Origin: an uncultured Pseudomonadales bacterium
Lineage (GTDB): Bacteria > Pseudomonadota > Gammaproteobacteria > Pseudomonadales > Azotimanducaceae
Reading direction: 5' to 3'
Assembly (NCBI GenBank): GCA_905182095.1
Contig: CAJJAQ010000020.1
Coordinates: forward strand, 1-64,000
DNA length: 64,000 nucleotides
Shown here piece by piece: positions 30,710-40,705 of this stretch. Position 1 is the first letter of the stretch; each line of letters begins with the position of its first letter. Under the pieces are notes generated by a model. It was given only the letters and a program-made list of their open reading frames with translations, was not told the origin of the DNA and ran no database searches. A program made the translations under genes and the position numbers.

Positions 30710-32263
30710 TTATGGCAACAGATTGGCGCCGCTCTGAGCGCTGGCACCCATGAGTGGCGCAAAGGCTCCCGCGGAGGGAGCACCCGTGGACGCAGTAGCC
30801 GCATCTAGAATGTTCGGAGTGATAAATATGAGTAACTCTTGCTTGTCCTCACGCCGCACTGTTCTTCGAAAGAGCCGGCCTAAGATGGGAATCTTAGCCA
30901 ACAAGGGAGTTTTCGTTTGCGCGTTATTCCTGTCTTCCTGAAAAATTCCGCCTAATACTAAGGTTTGCCCATTATTCACCAACACCTGGGTCTGAATGGC
31001 ATTGGTATTGATAGAAGGAATACCGTCATAGATTTGCCCTACGGTATCTTGCTTCACATTGAGCTGCATAATGATGCGCTGATCTGGGGTTATCTGGGGT
31101 ACTACCCGCAAGCTCAATACTGCATCTTTGAACGAGGTGGAGGTTGCACCACTGCTACTGGCCTCTTGAAATGGAATTTCAACACCCGACTCGATAAGGG
31201 CTGGCGACTTATCCGTTGTCACAATACGCGGACGCGCTAAAACCTCGGCGTGGCCTTCGGCGGCCAAAGCTGACAACTCCACGTCGATGGCATAATTGGC
31301 CCGGGACAACCCTAAAGAAAAGGTTGTGCTGCCGGCCTGAACAACCGGCAAAGATAAACCCGCTGCAACGGCAATGTTCGATGGAATTATAGGCAACTGT
31401 GCGGTGTTGGCGTTACTAGCGGGTTCCGACGCCTGTTTGTAAGCACCCCAACTAATACCCAGCTGTTCGCTAAATGTCTTATTCGCTATCACAATACGCG
31501 CTTCAATTGCCACCTGCTGCAGCGGAATATCTAGCTTCTCAATGACCTCCGAAATGGCCTCCAACCTAGGGGCAATGTCCACAACAATGAGTGAGTTCGT
31601 ACGTTCATCTACCACCCCATGGCCACGCTTAGAAAGTATGCTGTTTTTGCCGAGATTAATCAGCGCCAGCATTCCTTTTGCGTCGCCATAGCGAACTCTG
31701 AATAATTGAGTTTCAAGGGGCGCTAGAGTTTCTACACCGCGAGCATTGGCCAGATCAGATTTTTCTTGAGCCACCACCTCGCTCTTAGGCGCTACGATCA
31801 TTACGTTGTTGTAGCGACGTTGTGCCAAATTTTTGACCCTTAAGATGGTTTCTAATGCATCATCCCAAGAAATATTTTTCAGCCGTAACGACAGGTTACC
31901 GGTAACGCTTTCGCTCACCACAAGATTAATGTCGCGCAGATCTGCTAACAGCTGTAGAACACGGCGCACCTCAATATCTTGAAAATCTAAAGTCAGCGGC
32001 TGGGCACTTTGAACAGTATGTTCGGTTTCGCTAAGCCCCAACACTGAAACGCGTTGGTTTGAAGCAGGAGAATTTTGCTGAATTAGCCTACGGGCATTTC
32101 GCTCGGAGGCCCCCGTCACATTAGCCAACTCACGCGCACCACTAGACACCTGAGTCCAAGAATTGTTAGGTGTCAGGACTAGCACTATGAAGAACAACCA
32201 GAAAAGGGCCTTGCCGAGAAGTTCTTCAGGCAGCAAAGGCGTAATGTGCTGAGCTGTCTTCAT
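30710..32263 (-). CDS. pilQ: Type IV pilus secretin PilQ
   Basis: AMIN-less N-terminus with signal peptide, STN/secretin domains (VVAQEK..RVRYGDAKGMLALINLG, GGIFQEDRNNAQTKTPLLAKIPILGRLFR). ATG 32263 has an AAAGAGCGG RBS; the longer track ORF runs back through pilP. Confidence 0.93.
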   Translation of the reverse strand: MKTAQHITPLLPEELLGKALFWLFFIVLVLTPNNSWTQVSSGARELANVTGASERNARRLIQQNSPASNQRVSVLGLSETEHTVQSAQPLTLDFQDIEVRRVLQLLADLRDINLVVSESVTGNLSLRLKNISWDDALETILRVKNLAQRRYNNVMIVAPKSEVVAQEKSDLANARGVETLAPLETQLFRVRYGDAKGMLALINLGKNSILSKRGHGVVDERTNSLIVVDIAPRLEAISEVIEKLDIPLQQVAIEARIVIANKTFSEQLGISWGAYKQASEPASNANTAQLPIIPSNIAVAAGLSLPVVQAGSTTFSLGLSRANYAIDVELSALAAEGHAEVLARPRIVTTDKSPALIESGVEIPFQEASSSGATSTSFKDAVLSLRVVPQITPDQRIIMQLNVKQDTVGQIYDGIPSINTNAIQTQVLVNNGQTLVLGGIFQEDRNNAQTKTPLLAKIPILGRLFRRTVRREDKQELLIFITPNILDAATASTGAPSAGAFAPLMGASAQSGANLLP

Positions 32264-32282
32264 AAGCCGCTCTTTAGTTTCA

Positions 32283-32903
32283 TCATTTAGTTGCTCTGTC
32301 ATTGGCGTTTTTGCGCGCCCTTGTATGCCCCTTTGTATTAGCCTTTGTATTCGCCTTTGTATGCAGCTTTGTAATTGCCCTTGGGTAATCAGCCGTAGGC
32401 CGCAATTGCAGGCGGACCAAACCAGTATCGTCTTTCCCAAATTGAGATTTTGAGATTTGAACTTTGGCAACGGACGAGGCCCTGCCCAAGGATAAATCTC
32501 TGGGTTTAGAGACAGAATTTTCTGCGGTCAATGCAAGTGTGCCGGCTTCCACCTTAAGCACTCTAAGCCTTGCAGGTGTGACGACGTCACCAACTTTTAG
32601 CATATGAATTTTATTGTCTGGGGCTTTCACTAGTGCGAGAGCGGCACCTACTTGAGCAATGGTGCCAACAAGTACTAAGTCGGTAATTTGCCAATGTGAT
32701 AGTCGAGCGCGTGGCAATTGAGCTGTCCACTCTCCTTGGCCCCCAGTGAGCCGAAGGGGTTCTTCTAGTGCGGCATAGGCAAAAGGGTTGCGCAGGCCTG
32801 GATCTGCCAAAACTGGGGGGACTTCAGCCTGTGCAGAAACGCTCAAAGAACTGAAAGCAAAAACATTCGCTAAAACCGTCTTATTTCCTCGAAAAGTCAG
32901 CAC
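32283..32903 (-). CDS. pilP: Type IV pilus assembly protein PilP with a repetitive C-terminal tail
   Basis: DPGLRNPFAYAALEEPLR...ADLVLVGTIAQ-type region, GDVVTPARLRVLKVEAGTLALTAE; tail KLHTKANTKANTKGHTRARKNANDRATK. Confidence 0.85.
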   Translation of the reverse strand: MLTFRGNKTVLANVFAFSSLSVSAQAEVPPVLADPGLRNPFAYAALEEPLRLTGGQGEWTAQLPRARLSHWQITDLVLVGTIAQVGAALALVKAPDNKIHMLKVGDVVTPARLRVLKVEAGTLALTAENSVSKPRDLSLGRASSVAKVQISKSQFGKDDTGLVRLQLRPTADYPRAITKLHTKANTKANTKGHTRARKNANDRATK

Positions 32904-33610
32904 TAATGTTGGCCAATTGCCTGATCGTTTACTTCGCTCTGGGATTTAGCCAGCATTTCGCCGGCAACTTCACCGTGGAAAAAGTGCAACTTCAGCCGCA
33001 AACGAGCATTAAGCAGAGGGCTTTTTTCATCTCCGGTAATTGCAATTTCTTCTATTACAGCAACATAGGATGATTGCGCAATGCGCAGCAAAAATTCCAA
33101 AAGTTGGTAGTACTCAGCGTATAGAACCAAGTCAAACTTTTGTGTCAAAAACTGGTTTGATGTAGAAGCAGTCTCTTCTGCGTCACTCGCGTCAAATTTT
33201 GACAGTCTGGACGCTTGGGTTGCTATAGGTTTGATGCTCTTAATCTGCAGGGCCAAGGCGTCGGACAAAACACCCAAGTACGTCAATGTTAGGGCAACCT
33301 CATTCTGACGCGGAAATTGAGCAAGATTATTTTCGTAAACCACCACTTCGCTGGCAAGCTGCACCGCCCTTCTCTGAGCGGCATTTACACTATTGGCTAA
33401 TTGCTGCTCTAACCGTTGTAACTCAGATATAGGTGCCCGCTCGGCAGCTTGTGTAACGGCTTTATGCAGCAATACCGGATAGGCGGAAAGACAGGCGAGC
33501 AGAATAGACAAAAACCAGATGAGTACTCTTGTTCGAATTGATAACAGAGCAATGCGATTGGGAAAGTCCGTTAGGTAATGGGGGGCATTAGCATACTCAC
33601 CGATATTCAT
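32903..33610 (-). CDS. pilO: Type IV pilus assembly protein PilO
   Basis: One TM near the N-terminus, coiled coil, YYQLLEFLLRIAQSSYVAVIEEIAI; position in pilMNOPQ. Confidence 0.85.
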   Translation of the reverse strand: MNIGEYANAPHYLTDFPNRIALLSIRTRVLIWFLSILLACLSAYPVLLHKAVTQAAERAPISELQRLEQQLANSVNAAQRRAVQLASEVVVYENNLAQFPRQNEVALTLTYLGVLSDALALQIKSIKPIATQASRLSKFDASDAEETASTSNQFLTQKFDLVLYAEYYQLLEFLLRIAQSSYVAVIEEIAITGDEKSPLLNARLRLKLHFFHGEVAGEMLAKSQSEVNDQAIGQH

Positions 33611-34203
33611 ATGGAACCCAAACCCGATGCGCCTAAGTCTTCGCCATAGATACGAAATCGCACTGGATTTGCCTGCGTTGGTGATAATGGCCTAATTTTC
33701 GCAGAACCCTTTTTTTCATCGCGACGCTCAGTACTGAGCAACTGCAGGGGGAATTTTCCGCCCGCAGCGTAAACATTACTCATCAGCTGGGCCACCACTT
33801 GATGGGAATCTGCTATGCCAGTTACGATTAATCCATCAGTACTGAAATTGACCTCTATATAGCGAGCTCTAGCGGGCATTGCCTGAGCCAGTGTGAGCAA
33901 AACCTCATAGCCTCCTTTCCGGGAATCTAACAAAGTTTGCAACGTGCCAACACCAGCTAAAATCTTAATGTTAGCTTGCGCACTGTCAGTGAACCCTTGC
34001 AGGGAGAATTGGTAATTCGCTATATTTTCTTTTAGGCCTAAGCGTTGAACCGATTGTTGGTTAACGCTTTGCTGCATACGCACACCAGCGACAGCGAACA
34101 GAATCCAGATCATTACCCACCCCATAACGAGCCAAACTAGAAACAGCCGACTAGCCCGTTGCCGTTGATGTTTACGCCCGGGTGCTAGATTGATTTCAAG
34201 CAC
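33607..34203 (-). CDS. pilN: Type IV pilus assembly protein PilN
   Basis: EINLAPGRKHQRQRASRLFLVWLVMGWVMIWI; GTG start (about 34203) overlaps the pilM stop; the longer track ORF lies inside pilM. Confidence 0.82.
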   Translation of the reverse strand: MLEINLAPGRKHQRQRASRLFLVWLVMGWVMIWILFAVAGVRMQQSVNQQSVQRLGLKENIANYQFSLQGFTDSAQANIKILAGVGTLQTLLDSRKGGYEVLLTLAQAMPARARYIEVNFSTDGLIVTGIADSHQVVAQLMSNVYAAGGKFPLQLLSTERRDEKKGSAKIRPLSPTQANPVRFRIYGEDLGASGLGSI

Positions 34204-35503
34204 TGGCACAATCACTCTGGGCGAGGTTCGCTGCCAGTTCAGCCCGCGTAGCGAAAGCAAAGTACTCCGGAAGATCTTCAGCCAAACCCAAAGCCAAACC
34301 CAACGCAACCAACCAGTCCACATGGTTAGACTGACCTGATATCACCCCAGCGGCACCACGGGACAACATTGGAAGCTGGGATAACAACTGAGGGGTAAAG
34401 GCGTGTAGGCCAATATCTAAGGAGCCAATCACTTCTTTGACAGTAGTGCTCAGCAACTCACCATGACCAGATACAACAATGTCCTGCAGGTCGGCTCCGG
34501 CCCAGCCAATGCAGGCGTTTAAATAAGATTGCAGGGCATCGCTGGTTAAATCAGTGTGGCCTTCTAACCTTTGCTGATGCTCTATCAACAGTACTGAAGC
34601 AAGGTCATTTTCCAGACTTATCCAGATCCATATTCGTCGCACCAGGCGTCTTGCTAATATTTGATCTATATAGCCAATGGCCCTGAGTGCGGCATTGATA
34701 CTCGGCTCTAGCACCTGCAAACGCAGATGCAAATTCTTCAGCAACTGTTCGCGCGAATTAATGTCACCACGACGACAGGCCACCATTACCAATTCTTCTT
34801 TCAGTTCATCTTTCAGTTCATCTTTCAGTTCAGGCTGGCCCTGACTGCCACCGACTGGGCTATCGGCGGGAGTAATGCCCGGATCAATCAGATACATCAA
34901 GAAAGCCTGATTTATGGGTATTGGTAAGGTTAGATCTTGTTCGCTTATCAATTGCTGAGTCAACACAAGTGCCTGATGGTCTTGCAGCACCATGGTTTGT
35001 TGGTTTTGAGGAAGAGGGTCAAACTGATCCTGCCAATTAGCCCCAAAGTAAGTGGCCACTGGGCCCAGTGGCAATTGAAAGACTAAATGTGGCTCTATCG
35101 ATAAGGACACTTCTTTCAGCCCACCGTTTGCTTTCTGAATAGCCACGGCAAGAGCCTTAGCCAACTCTTCTTGCTGGCGAATTTCACCATTGAGCGCACC
35201 CCTGGAGGCATGGGATCTATGCACTAAGGACTCGATGCGCCAAAACCCAGCTGAGCTGACCTTTGTTCTGGGCAAATGCTTCAGGCGGAGCGGATGATGC
35301 CCCAGCAACTTTAAGTAACCGTTATTCAGACCATTTCTACATGTCCAAGCGCTTCGGTACAGAGCGTATAAAACCGTCCAGTAGAGGAATGGCGAATTGC
35401 GTCGCCAAACTAACTCCACGAGCTTTATGCCTTGGGACGTAACATCAATACTCACTCTTGCCCGAGGCGACATAAGCTTACGTAACCTGAACAAGGGATT
35501 CAC
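34196..35503 (-). CDS. pilM: Type IV pilus assembly ATPase-like protein PilM (divergent)
   Basis: VSIDVTSQGIKLVEL N-terminus, VLEPSINAALRAIGYI, DIVVSGHGELL; first gene of pilMNOPQ. Confidence 0.82.
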   Translation of the reverse strand: MNPLFRLRKLMSPRARVSIDVTSQGIKLVELVWRRNSPFLYWTVLYALYRSAWTCRNGLNNGYLKLLGHHPLRLKHLPRTKVSSAGFWRIESLVHRSHASRGALNGEIRQQEELAKALAVAIQKANGGLKEVSLSIEPHLVFQLPLGPVATYFGANWQDQFDPLPQNQQTMVLQDHQALVLTQQLISEQDLTLPIPINQAFLMYLIDPGITPADSPVGGSQGQPELKDELKDELKEELVMVACRRGDINSREQLLKNLHLRLQVLEPSINAALRAIGYIDQILARRLVRRIWIWISLENDLASVLLIEHQQRLEGHTDLTSDALQSYLNACIGWAGADLQDIVVSGHGELLSTTVKEVIGSLDIGLHAFTPQLLSQLPMLSRGAAGVISGQSNHVDWLVALGLALGLAEDLPEYFAFATRAELAANLAQSDCASA

Positions 35504-35575
35504 AAAACTGATCTATTGGAACTGGGCATTGCTATTTAACTCCGCTACTTTTAGCGACACTATTTTTGACTCCAC

Positions 35576-35763
35576 TACTCTTTTAAATTATCGGCTCCTT
35601 TTAATTAGCAGCTCTTTTTAGTTAACGGCTCTTTTGCTTAACTAGTCTTTTACTTAACTGTTCTTCTGCTTAACTACTCCTTTAGCTATTAGAAGATTTT
35701 AAGGCGTTTATTAGCTACTCCTTTAAATAGCTACTCCTTTCAATAACTACTCTTCTGATTAAC
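35576..35763. repeat. Degenerate 16-bp tandem repeats in the pilM-mrcA intergenic region
   Basis: Units such as GCTCTTTTTAGTTAAC, GGCTCTTTTGCTTAAC, TAGTCTTTTACTTAAC, TGTTCTTCTGCTTAAC, TACTCCTTTAGCTATT, TACTCCTTTAAATAGC, TACTCCTTTCAATAAC, TACTCTTCTGATTAAC. Confidence 0.85.
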
Positions 35764-35835
35764 TAAAAGTGGTCCGCCACTAATAGTCCACTGCCAATCG
35801 ACGGCCAATCGACGGCCAGTAGCTCAGGGTTTTTA

Positions 35836-35870
35836 TTCTCGATGATCGAGTGCAAAACTCACATCGAGAA
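35836..35870. other. Two-step hairpin in the pilM-mrcA intergenic region
   Basis: TTCTCGATG...CATCGAGAA (9 bp) enclosing GAGT-gcaaa-ACTC. Confidence 0.55.
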
Positions 35871-36175
35871 GGCTCACAGTTCTGTGCGCCTTAGCCTGTA
35901 TGCAATTGAGTTTCAGGCCGTAGATGTGTCGGCATTACGCCGCTTCTACCAAACACCTTAAACACAAACGCTGAGTACACACTTTAGATACACAACTCAG
36001 GCACCCTTTTTGACTGAAACCTTAGGGTATAACCTGCTCATAAAGGGCATTTGCATTGCTTAGGGTCTGCCTTAATCACCTACCATTTAGACAAAGAATA
36101 GTTCGCCACTGTTGCTACCTGCCTAGGGTTGGTTATGATTGATCAGCTCTGCGAAAAACCTTATCGAATATCATC

Positions 36176-38809
36176 ATGGCAACGTCTCCTCGGCCCAGCC
36201 GAAAGCGCAAATTTCTTTTATTTCTCATCAATTTGGGTGTGAGTTCGCTGTGCGCGGTAGGTATTGGCTTGGCCGGTATTTATATTTATTTGGACCCGCA
36301 AATCCCCAAAGCGGAAACCTTCCGCAATGTAGAATTCCAAACCCCGTTACGGATTTACGCTAATGGTGGCGAGCTAATTGGCGAATTTGGCGAGCGTAGG
36401 CTAATACCTATTTCTATAGAAGATGTGCCTAAGCACTTTATCAACGCTATTTTGGACACTGAAGACAAGCGCTTCTATGAGCATAACGGCATAGACTATA
36501 TTTCGTTGACTAACGATATTTTCCAGCTTATTGGCGGCATCATCGCACCCTCAGGCGCTAAGGCTGGCGGTGCTAGCACCATTACCATGCAGCTTGCGCG
36601 CAACGTGTCTTTTACTCTTGAACGCAAATTTCTAAGAAAGTTCAAAGAAATGCTTTTGGCTCTTAAAATTGAGCAAGAATTGAGCAAGGACGAAATTCTG
36701 GAGCTGTACATCAACATTGTGCCCTTCGGCAAAAGAGCCTATGGCGCAGAAGCCGCTGCACTGACCTACTATGGCCAATCGCTCAAAGACCTGAAGTTGG
36801 AACAACTGGCTATGCTTGCCGGTATTCCGCAACGACCCGAAGCGGGCAACCCCATTAACGGTCCCACCTGGGCACTACGCCGACGCAACCAGGTACTGGG
36901 GCGAATGCTCAATCAAAACTCGATCACTCGAGCCGAATACGACCAAGCGACAGCAACGCCACTGAGTGCCCAGGTTTATGCGCGGACCTTGGACCTAGCC
37001 AGCCCCTACGCCGCAGAGTGGGCACGTCAGCAAGTAACTGGGAAATTCCCGGACCTATATACCGGCGGCTACGAAATTTATACGACACTAGATGTCGGCA
37101 TGCAGTCAGCAGCGGTTGCAGCAATGCGCAACGGATTAGAAAAATACGACCGTGGTCATGGCTATCGTGGCGCGGAAGCCGTTGCTTCCCAAGAGGTGAT
37201 GAATTTGATCGCAGCGGAATTTCCGCCAGAGCAAGAACTGGCTCAAGCGCCAGTAACCGGTGATATTCCAGGCGAGCTTAACCAACCCATTAAGCAAGAA
37301 ATTAGCGAAGAAATTTTGGCTCCGCTTGGCGACCTACAAATTTTCGCCGACATGGTGCCAGCAATTGTCACCAAAGTAGGCGCCCAAGAAGCCATAGCTT
37401 ATACGTTGGATGGACAAGCTCATGCCATTACGCGACTGAATACGTTATGGGCCAGGGCCTATGTGGACGTCGACCGCCGAGGGCCACCACTGACTTCCAT
37501 AGGTGAAGTTGTTGCCGTGGGCGATATTATCCGTTTACAGAAGCGCGTTTTAGACACAAACCTTGAGGAGTCTTGGCAACTGGCGCAGCTGCCAGAAATA
37601 CAGGGTGCGTTGGTATCACTAGATCCGGAAAGCGGCTATGTGAAAGCCATGGTTGGTGGTTACGACTTTTACCGCAATCAATACAACTACGCATTGCAGT
37701 CAAGCCGCCAGCCGGGTTCTGGCTTCAAGCCATTCTTGTATTCAACGGCAATCGCCAACGGCGTAACCCCAGCCGACATATTTCTTGATGCACCACTGGT
37801 TTTTGACGACAAAAATTTAGAATCTCAATATCGACCGGACAACGACAACAACCGTTACAACGGCCCAACACGTTTGCGCGAGGCGCTGTACCGGTCCATT
37901 AACTTGGTCTCCATGCGGGTACTCTTGCGCGTGGGCGCGAGCAAAGTGATTAATCATGTAAAGCGTTTTGGCTTCGATACCAGCACCTTCCCGCGCAACA
38001 CCCAGCTTGCAATAGGCGGTGGCACAATGACTGTAGCGCCCTTAGATATGGCCAAAGCATACGCTGTGCTGGCCAACGGCGGCTATCTGGTGGAAGCGCA
38101 AATTATTGATCGTATTGTGAATCAAAATGGCCAGGTGGTATTCGTCAATCAATCACCAAAGGTTTGCCGTAACTGTGCAGTAGATGAAGAACCCGTAGCC
38201 AACACCGCCGCAACAAGGCGCCGATCTCTTGCTGCTGACCCAACCGACTGGCTGATGAATAACAACTCTATTGAAGACCTTGTACAGGCCATCAGCCAGA
38301 CCTCAACCAAGCCAAAATATGCGCCGCGTGTATTAGACGAGCGTAACGCTTTTATCATGCAGTCCATGCTTAGAGATGTCGTGAAAAGAGGTACTGGGCG
38401 CCGGGCCCTTGTACTCGAACGCGGCGACCTTGCCGGCAAAACTGGCACCACCAACGACGCCGCTGACACTTGGTTTAATGGTTTTAACAGCAGCCTAGTA
38501 GCCAGCGTATGGGTCGGTTTTAGCGATCAAAATCCGTTAGGCAGCAATGCCTACGGTTCAAATGTGCCGCTGCCCATCTGGATAGACTTTATGCGCGAAG
38601 CATTGGTGGATATACCCGAGCTTTTACCCAGCCAACCTGCTGGCATAGTGACGCTAAAGGTTGATCCCAAAACAGGCGAGGCCGTGTCGCCATCGAACCC
38701 TCAAGGCATTTCCGAGATATTTCTCGCCGAGACCGCGCCCACTGTAGAAGAAGGCAACAACCAAGGCAGCGGCGAGCAAGAAAGCATTCGGGCAGTAGAT
38801 TTGTTCTAG
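36176..38809 (+). CDS. mrcA: Penicillin-binding protein 1A
   Basis: Transglycosylase motifs (AILDTEDKRFYEHNGID, GGASTITMQLARN), transpeptidase (SSRQPGSGFKPFLYSTA, KTGTTNDAADTWFNGF). Confidence 0.97.
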   Translation: MATSPRPSRKRKFLLFLINLGVSSLCAVGIGLAGIYIYLDPQIPKAETFRNVEFQTPLRIYANGGELIGEFGERRLIPISIEDVPKHFINAILDTEDKRFYEHNGIDYISLTNDIFQLIGGIIAPSGAKAGGASTITMQLARNVSFTLERKFLRKFKEMLLALKIEQELSKDEILELYINIVPFGKRAYGAEAAALTYYGQSLKDLKLEQLAMLAGIPQRPEAGNPINGPTWALRRRNQVLGRMLNQNSITRAEYDQATATPLSAQVYARTLDLASPYAAEWARQQVTGKFPDLYTGGYEIYTTLDVGMQSAAVAAMRNGLEKYDRGHGYRGAEAVASQEVMNLIAAEFPPEQELAQAPVTGDIPGELNQPIKQEISEEILAPLGDLQIFADMVPAIVTKVGAQEAIAYTLDGQAHAITRLNTLWARAYVDVDRRGPPLTSIGEVVAVGDIIRLQKRVLDTNLEESWQLAQLPEIQGALVSLDPESGYVKAMVGGYDFYRNQYNYALQSSRQPGSGFKPFLYSTAIANGVTPADIFLDAPLVFDDKNLESQYRPDNDNNRYNGPTRLREALYRSINLVSMRVLLRVGASKVINHVKRFGFDTSTFPRNTQLAIGGGTMTVAPLDMAKAYAVLANGGYLVEAQIIDRIVNQNGQVVFVNQSPKVCRNCAVDEEPVANTAATRRRSLAADPTDWLMNNNSIEDLVQAISQTSTKPKYAPRVLDERNAFIMQSMLRDVVKRGTGRRALVLERGDLAGKTGTTNDAADTWFNGFNSSLVASVWVGFSDQNPLGSNAYGSNVPLPIWIDFMREALVDIPELLPSQPAGIVTLKVDPKTGEAVSPSNPQGISEIFLAETAPTVEEGNNQGSGEQESIRAVDLF

Positions 38810-38848
38810 GTAAGTTGGGTCGGATTAGTGCGCGATGGCACGCTCCAA

Positions 38849-40276
38849 TTACTGAATAACCTTAATAAGGTCTCCGGCTCTTGGCTCACCTCTGGGGTGG
38901 TGACCATTAATCACTCGCAAAGTTTCCTCCCCATCTACTTTGATAGACATTTTGGCAGCAAGCTTTGCATAGGTGTCGCCGGGACGGGCTTCTACTAAAG
39001 CAATACTCTGCTTATTAATCAGACGCAGATCATCTGCGGACATAGCACGAAACGACATCACCATATCTTTAAAGAGTTTTTCAAAGGCAACAGGATCGCC
39101 CTTGTCCTTAAGTTCTCCATTAAATACGTAAACCCCATTTTCCTTATACAACACCGCAATCTTGCGCAGCTTCGGCGTCTCACCCGGCACTTTTATAGAG
39201 GCCAAATAACCAGCATAGGGACCCGCCTGAATTTCTTCGCCATTCTCTAAATCATCACGGCGCAGAGTTTTGGTCAAATATTCTTCAGGGGTTTGAGGTT
39301 CAGCAGGCAGCGCGGTTCGCCTAGCGGACATGTTGCCCTCGCCATTTGGCTCGTTGCCAAAGACTTCCGAGGACGTAGCCTGAACATTCCAGCCTTCTGG
39401 AAAAGCAATTTTAAGCCTCAGTGCGCCGTGGTAATAAACACCTTCGTGAACAACACCTGTGGCAGATTCATCACCAAAGCGCAGCCCCGCCAACATTGCA
39501 TAGTATTCACGTTCAGGTTCCGGCAAATCTACCAGCTGCAAATGCTGAGACTGCTCAACCAATTCATTGAGGCGTTTATTGTGGGCCGGGTGACTACCCA
39601 GCAAACCATGGTAAATGGTGGGTGCGTTTTTTACCGAGCGCTGAAAATCGTCGTGATCGCGCAACTGTTGAATACTTGCCAATAACGCCCGAGGGTCATA
39701 TCCAGCGCGCAAAATAAGGTCGGTGCCTATCTCATCGGCCTCTAACTCGTGCTCACGACGATAACCCGCCAACGCCGTTGCGCTAATGGTATTGGCCAAA
39801 CCATAAGTTGCGCTAGAACCTGTAGCAAAGGTACCCAAGAAACCTAGGATTTTGCCCAAGCGACCTCTGTTTACAGTGCGCTTAGTATGAGCACCAACCA
39901 CGTGACCAATTTCATGACCAAGCACCGCAGCCAACTCATCTTCATTATTAAAGAAAGCCAAAATACCGCGAGTGACAAAAATGTATCCGTCTGCTGTAGC
40001 CCACGCATTAACAATAGGCTGATCCACCACCACAAAGGTATAAGTCCGTCCTGCATGGGGCGAAACCGAAAGTAAACGCTCACCAATCTCGGTGACATAT
40101 GCCTGCCACTCATCATCTGGATAAATAACCCCCTTCTCGACAAACTCGTTATATATCTCAGCGCCGACGCCAGCATGGACGGGCGCGGGGAAGGCAGCAA
40201 AAGACAATAACGCCAGAGTTACAAGGCAACTTAAAACGCGATTTGCATAACTAGAGGCAGAAAGATGTTTGATCAT
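38849..40276 (-). CDS. M48-family metalloprotease with a C-terminal LysM-like segment
   Basis: LAAVLGHEIGHVVGAHTKR; EHELEADEIGTDLILRAGYDPRA; C-term ARPGDTYAKLAAKMSIKVDGEETLRVINGHHPRGEPRAGDLIKVIQ. Confidence 0.92.
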   Translation of the reverse strand: MIKHLSASSYANRVLSCLVTLALLSFAAFPAPVHAGVGAEIYNEFVEKGVIYPDDEWQAYVTEIGERLLSVSPHAGRTYTFVVVDQPIVNAWATADGYIFVTRGILAFFNNEDELAAVLGHEIGHVVGAHTKRTVNRGRLGKILGFLGTFATGSSATYGLANTISATALAGYRREHELEADEIGTDLILRAGYDPRALLASIQQLRDHDDFQRSVKNAPTIYHGLLGSHPAHNKRLNELVEQSQHLQLVDLPEPEREYYAMLAGLRFGDESATGVVHEGVYYHGALRLKIAFPEGWNVQATSSEVFGNEPNGEGNMSARRTALPAEPQTPEEYLTKTLRRDDLENGEEIQAGPYAGYLASIKVPGETPKLRKIAVLYKENGVYVFNGELKDKGDPVAFEKLFKDMVMSFRAMSADDLRLINKQSIALVEARPGDTYAKLAAKMSIKVDGEETLRVINGHHPRGEPRAGDLIKVIQ

Positions 40277-40652
40277 TTAACAGTGCTCAAAATTAGACAG
40301 CAAAGTAGGCAAAACTCAAAAACGCACAGACCGTAAGGATATACAGACTAAATCAGGAAAGGGAGGCGCAAAGGCATCAATTACCATTTTCGGCGACAGG
40401 AGGTTTTAAACAGTGGAGCAAAACGTATAGAAGCCATAGGTATTGCAGTAGCGCGCACCAAAAATGAACAAAAAAAGTTGGCGCAACATGGCATCATTGA
40501 TGATCGACAAAATCTAACTAATGCAGGAGGAATCCGCATTGGTAGCAGCATTCAGGTGAAACTCTTTGCAGTAAGGGTTCAAAAGAGCTGTGCACGCTGA
40601 GGAAGACTAAAAAATATTAGCGGTGAATTTATTGTTCCAAACCAGCCACCTA

Positions 40653-40694
40653 ATTCTAGCCATTTAGATCTAGCCATTTAAATCTAGCCATCTA
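40653..40694. repeat. 14-bp tandem repeat, 3 copies, just upstream of the VOC gene
   Basis: ATTCTAGCCATTTA / GATCTAGCCATTTA / AATCTAGCCATCTA. Confidence 0.8.
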
Positions 40695-40705
40695 ACTCTA
40701 GATTG

